Source of the DNA: Malachius bipustulatus
Taxonomy: Eukaryota; Arthropoda; Insecta; Coleoptera; Melyridae
Length of the DNA stretch: 64,000 nt
Reading direction: 5' to 3'
Assembly: GCA_910589415.1 (NCBI GenBank)
Contig: OU342635.1
Coordinates: forward strand, 3,162,001-3,226,000
Positions 63,101-64,000 of the stretch are shown here, in pieces (position 1 is the stretch's first letter; every line of letters starts with the position of its first letter). The translations under genes were made by a program, and so were the position numbers. Under the pieces are notes generated by a model. It saw nothing but the letters and a program-made list of their open reading frames with translations. It had not been told where the DNA came from and searched no databases.

Positions 63101-64000
63101 AATTACAATCACACACCTTTAAATCCACGCGACGCATTTTTCGGAGGCCGGACTAATGCAGTAAAACTTCATTATGAATGTGCGGCTAACGAGAAAATAT
63201 ATTATTTCGACGTCTGCAGTCTCTACCCGTATTGCAATAAATATGGTACGTACCCCGTAGGTCATCCCACGGTAATTATAGGTAATGAGGCCTGTAAAGC
63301 GGAGAATCTTGACACGCTCGTAGGGCTAATTAAATGCTCCGTTTTACCGCCTCAAGACTTATATCTGCCGGTTCTGCCATACAGATGTAATGGTAAGCTG
63401 ACATTTCCGTTATGTCGCACATGCGCAGAGATGTGCAATCAAGGTGCATGTAGTCATAACGCTGATGAACGGAAATTAAATGGTACCTTTGTTGCGGCCG
63501 AATTAAAAATGGCTGTCTCGCTGGGATACGAAGTGTTGGAATATTACGAAATTTGGAAGTATGACAGCGAGACGTACAACAAGGAAACCAAAGAGGGTGG
63601 CTTATTTGCGGGGTACATTGACAAGTTTCTAAAACTGAAACAAGAATGTAGCGGCTGGCCCGAGTGGTGCAACACCCCCGAAAACAAAGAGCTGTATTTG
63701 AAACAGTATCGCGATGTTGAAGGTATTGTTTTAGATGAGAACAATATACAGGTCAACCCCGGGATGCGGTACATAGCTAAACTACAGCTCAATTCTTTTT
63801 GGGGAAAATTCGGGCAAAGAGAAAACCTCATGCAGACATCTGTGATAAGGGATTCTGCAGAGCTCTTTCAGTTACTATCGGAGCCGTCAATAAACGTCCA
63901 TAATCTTGTAATTATCGACGATGATGTCTTGTTAGCCTGTTGGGATAAGTTGGACGAGAGCTATACTCCGTTAAAAACGGTGAACGTTGTTATAGCTGCA
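60159..64000 (+). CDS. Polinton/Maverick-like protein-primed DNA polymerase B, spliced, runs off the window
   Basis: Exons 60159-60302, 60357-60779 and 60842-64000 join in phase 0 across 54 and 62 bp GT-AG introns, giving 1242 codons with no stop to the last base. The order is: an N-terminal arm; a tandem repeat (residues 101-149); a domain with DNMC (Cys303) and DDH (His403), suggesting an OTU-like protease fold; and a Cys/His-rich region (420-518). Then come Exo I FFDLE (Asp543), Exo II AHNMKGYDG (620-628) and Exo III YCTED (748-752). An inserted VSR-like nuclease segment carries Asp851, EFYGCYYHGC (862-871) and WECD (920). Pol A is FDVCSLYP (Asp979) and Pol B KLQLNSFWGKFG (Asn1173 inside). 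The YxDTD motif lies past the edge. The enzyme would copy a linear element from protein-primed ends. All visible catalytic residues are intact. The remaining genes (integrase, capsid, ATPase) are not in view. Confidence 0.9.
60513..60659 (+). repeat. 33 bp coding minisatellite, four units plus a partial
   Basis: A 33 bp unit encoding PSGSGIGRAPQ is repeated four times in frame, with a fifth truncated unit (RPSGS). Substitutions between units are few. It makes a flexible Gly/Ser/Pro linker between the N-terminal arm and the conserved domain. The near-identity of the units points to recent slippage expansion. Confidence 0.9.

Overview
The window is AT-rich eukaryotic nuclear DNA, very probably from an insect. 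The evidence is two exons of an arthropod-type D1-like dopamine receptor with consensus GT-AG borders and a 6.3 kb intron, together with jockey/I-type LINEs, an R2-clade LINE, mariner, pogo-like and Harbinger-like remnants. I cannot place it to order. There are no operons, CRISPR arrays or rRNA genes, and most open frames are chance or decayed transposon.

Layout. 1-17 kb is a graveyard of non-LTR retrotransposons: plus-strand remnants at 1.7-3.7, 5.25-7.2, 14.5-15.8 and 16.0-17.0 kb, an antisense LINE at 8.3-11.6 kb that is split by a plus-strand R2-clade fragment (9.35-10.96 kb), and an antisense LINE 3' end at 12.2-12.7 kb. 18.3-20.3 kb and 23.5-25.2 kb are two copies of a satellite-like family built from TTCTAGAATG decamers; the second copy holds a 664 bp pogo-like MITE. 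27.4-28.7 kb is a ~148 bp tandem array. 28.7-50.6 kb is mainly featureless AT-rich sequence with an inverted-repeat element (34.1-35.15 kb), two LTR-like promoter regions (39.3-39.9 and 44.4-44.8 kb) and a fresh 176 bp tandem duplication (43.8-44.1 kb).

The host gene is Dop1R2 (DAMB-type receptor) on the plus strand, exons at 50622-50706 and 56998-57307. Its intron carries a Harbinger-like MADF-BESS pseudogene and a scrambled, tandemly repeated mariner. Later exons are not seen and must lie beyond the window.

The most interesting part is 57.96-64.0 kb, probably inside the next Dop1R2 intron. A dense modular repeat cluster (57961-58884) and microsatellites precede a TATA promoter and a spliced gene with three introns of 54-62 bp. 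The gene encodes a Polinton/Maverick (adintovirus-like) protein-primed family B DNA polymerase with an 11-residue tandem repeat, an OTU-like segment, a Cys-rich region, an exonuclease domain, a VSR-like nuclease insertion and the start of the polymerase domain. It is open to the last base of the window, so it looks like the left end of a well-preserved, possibly recently active element.
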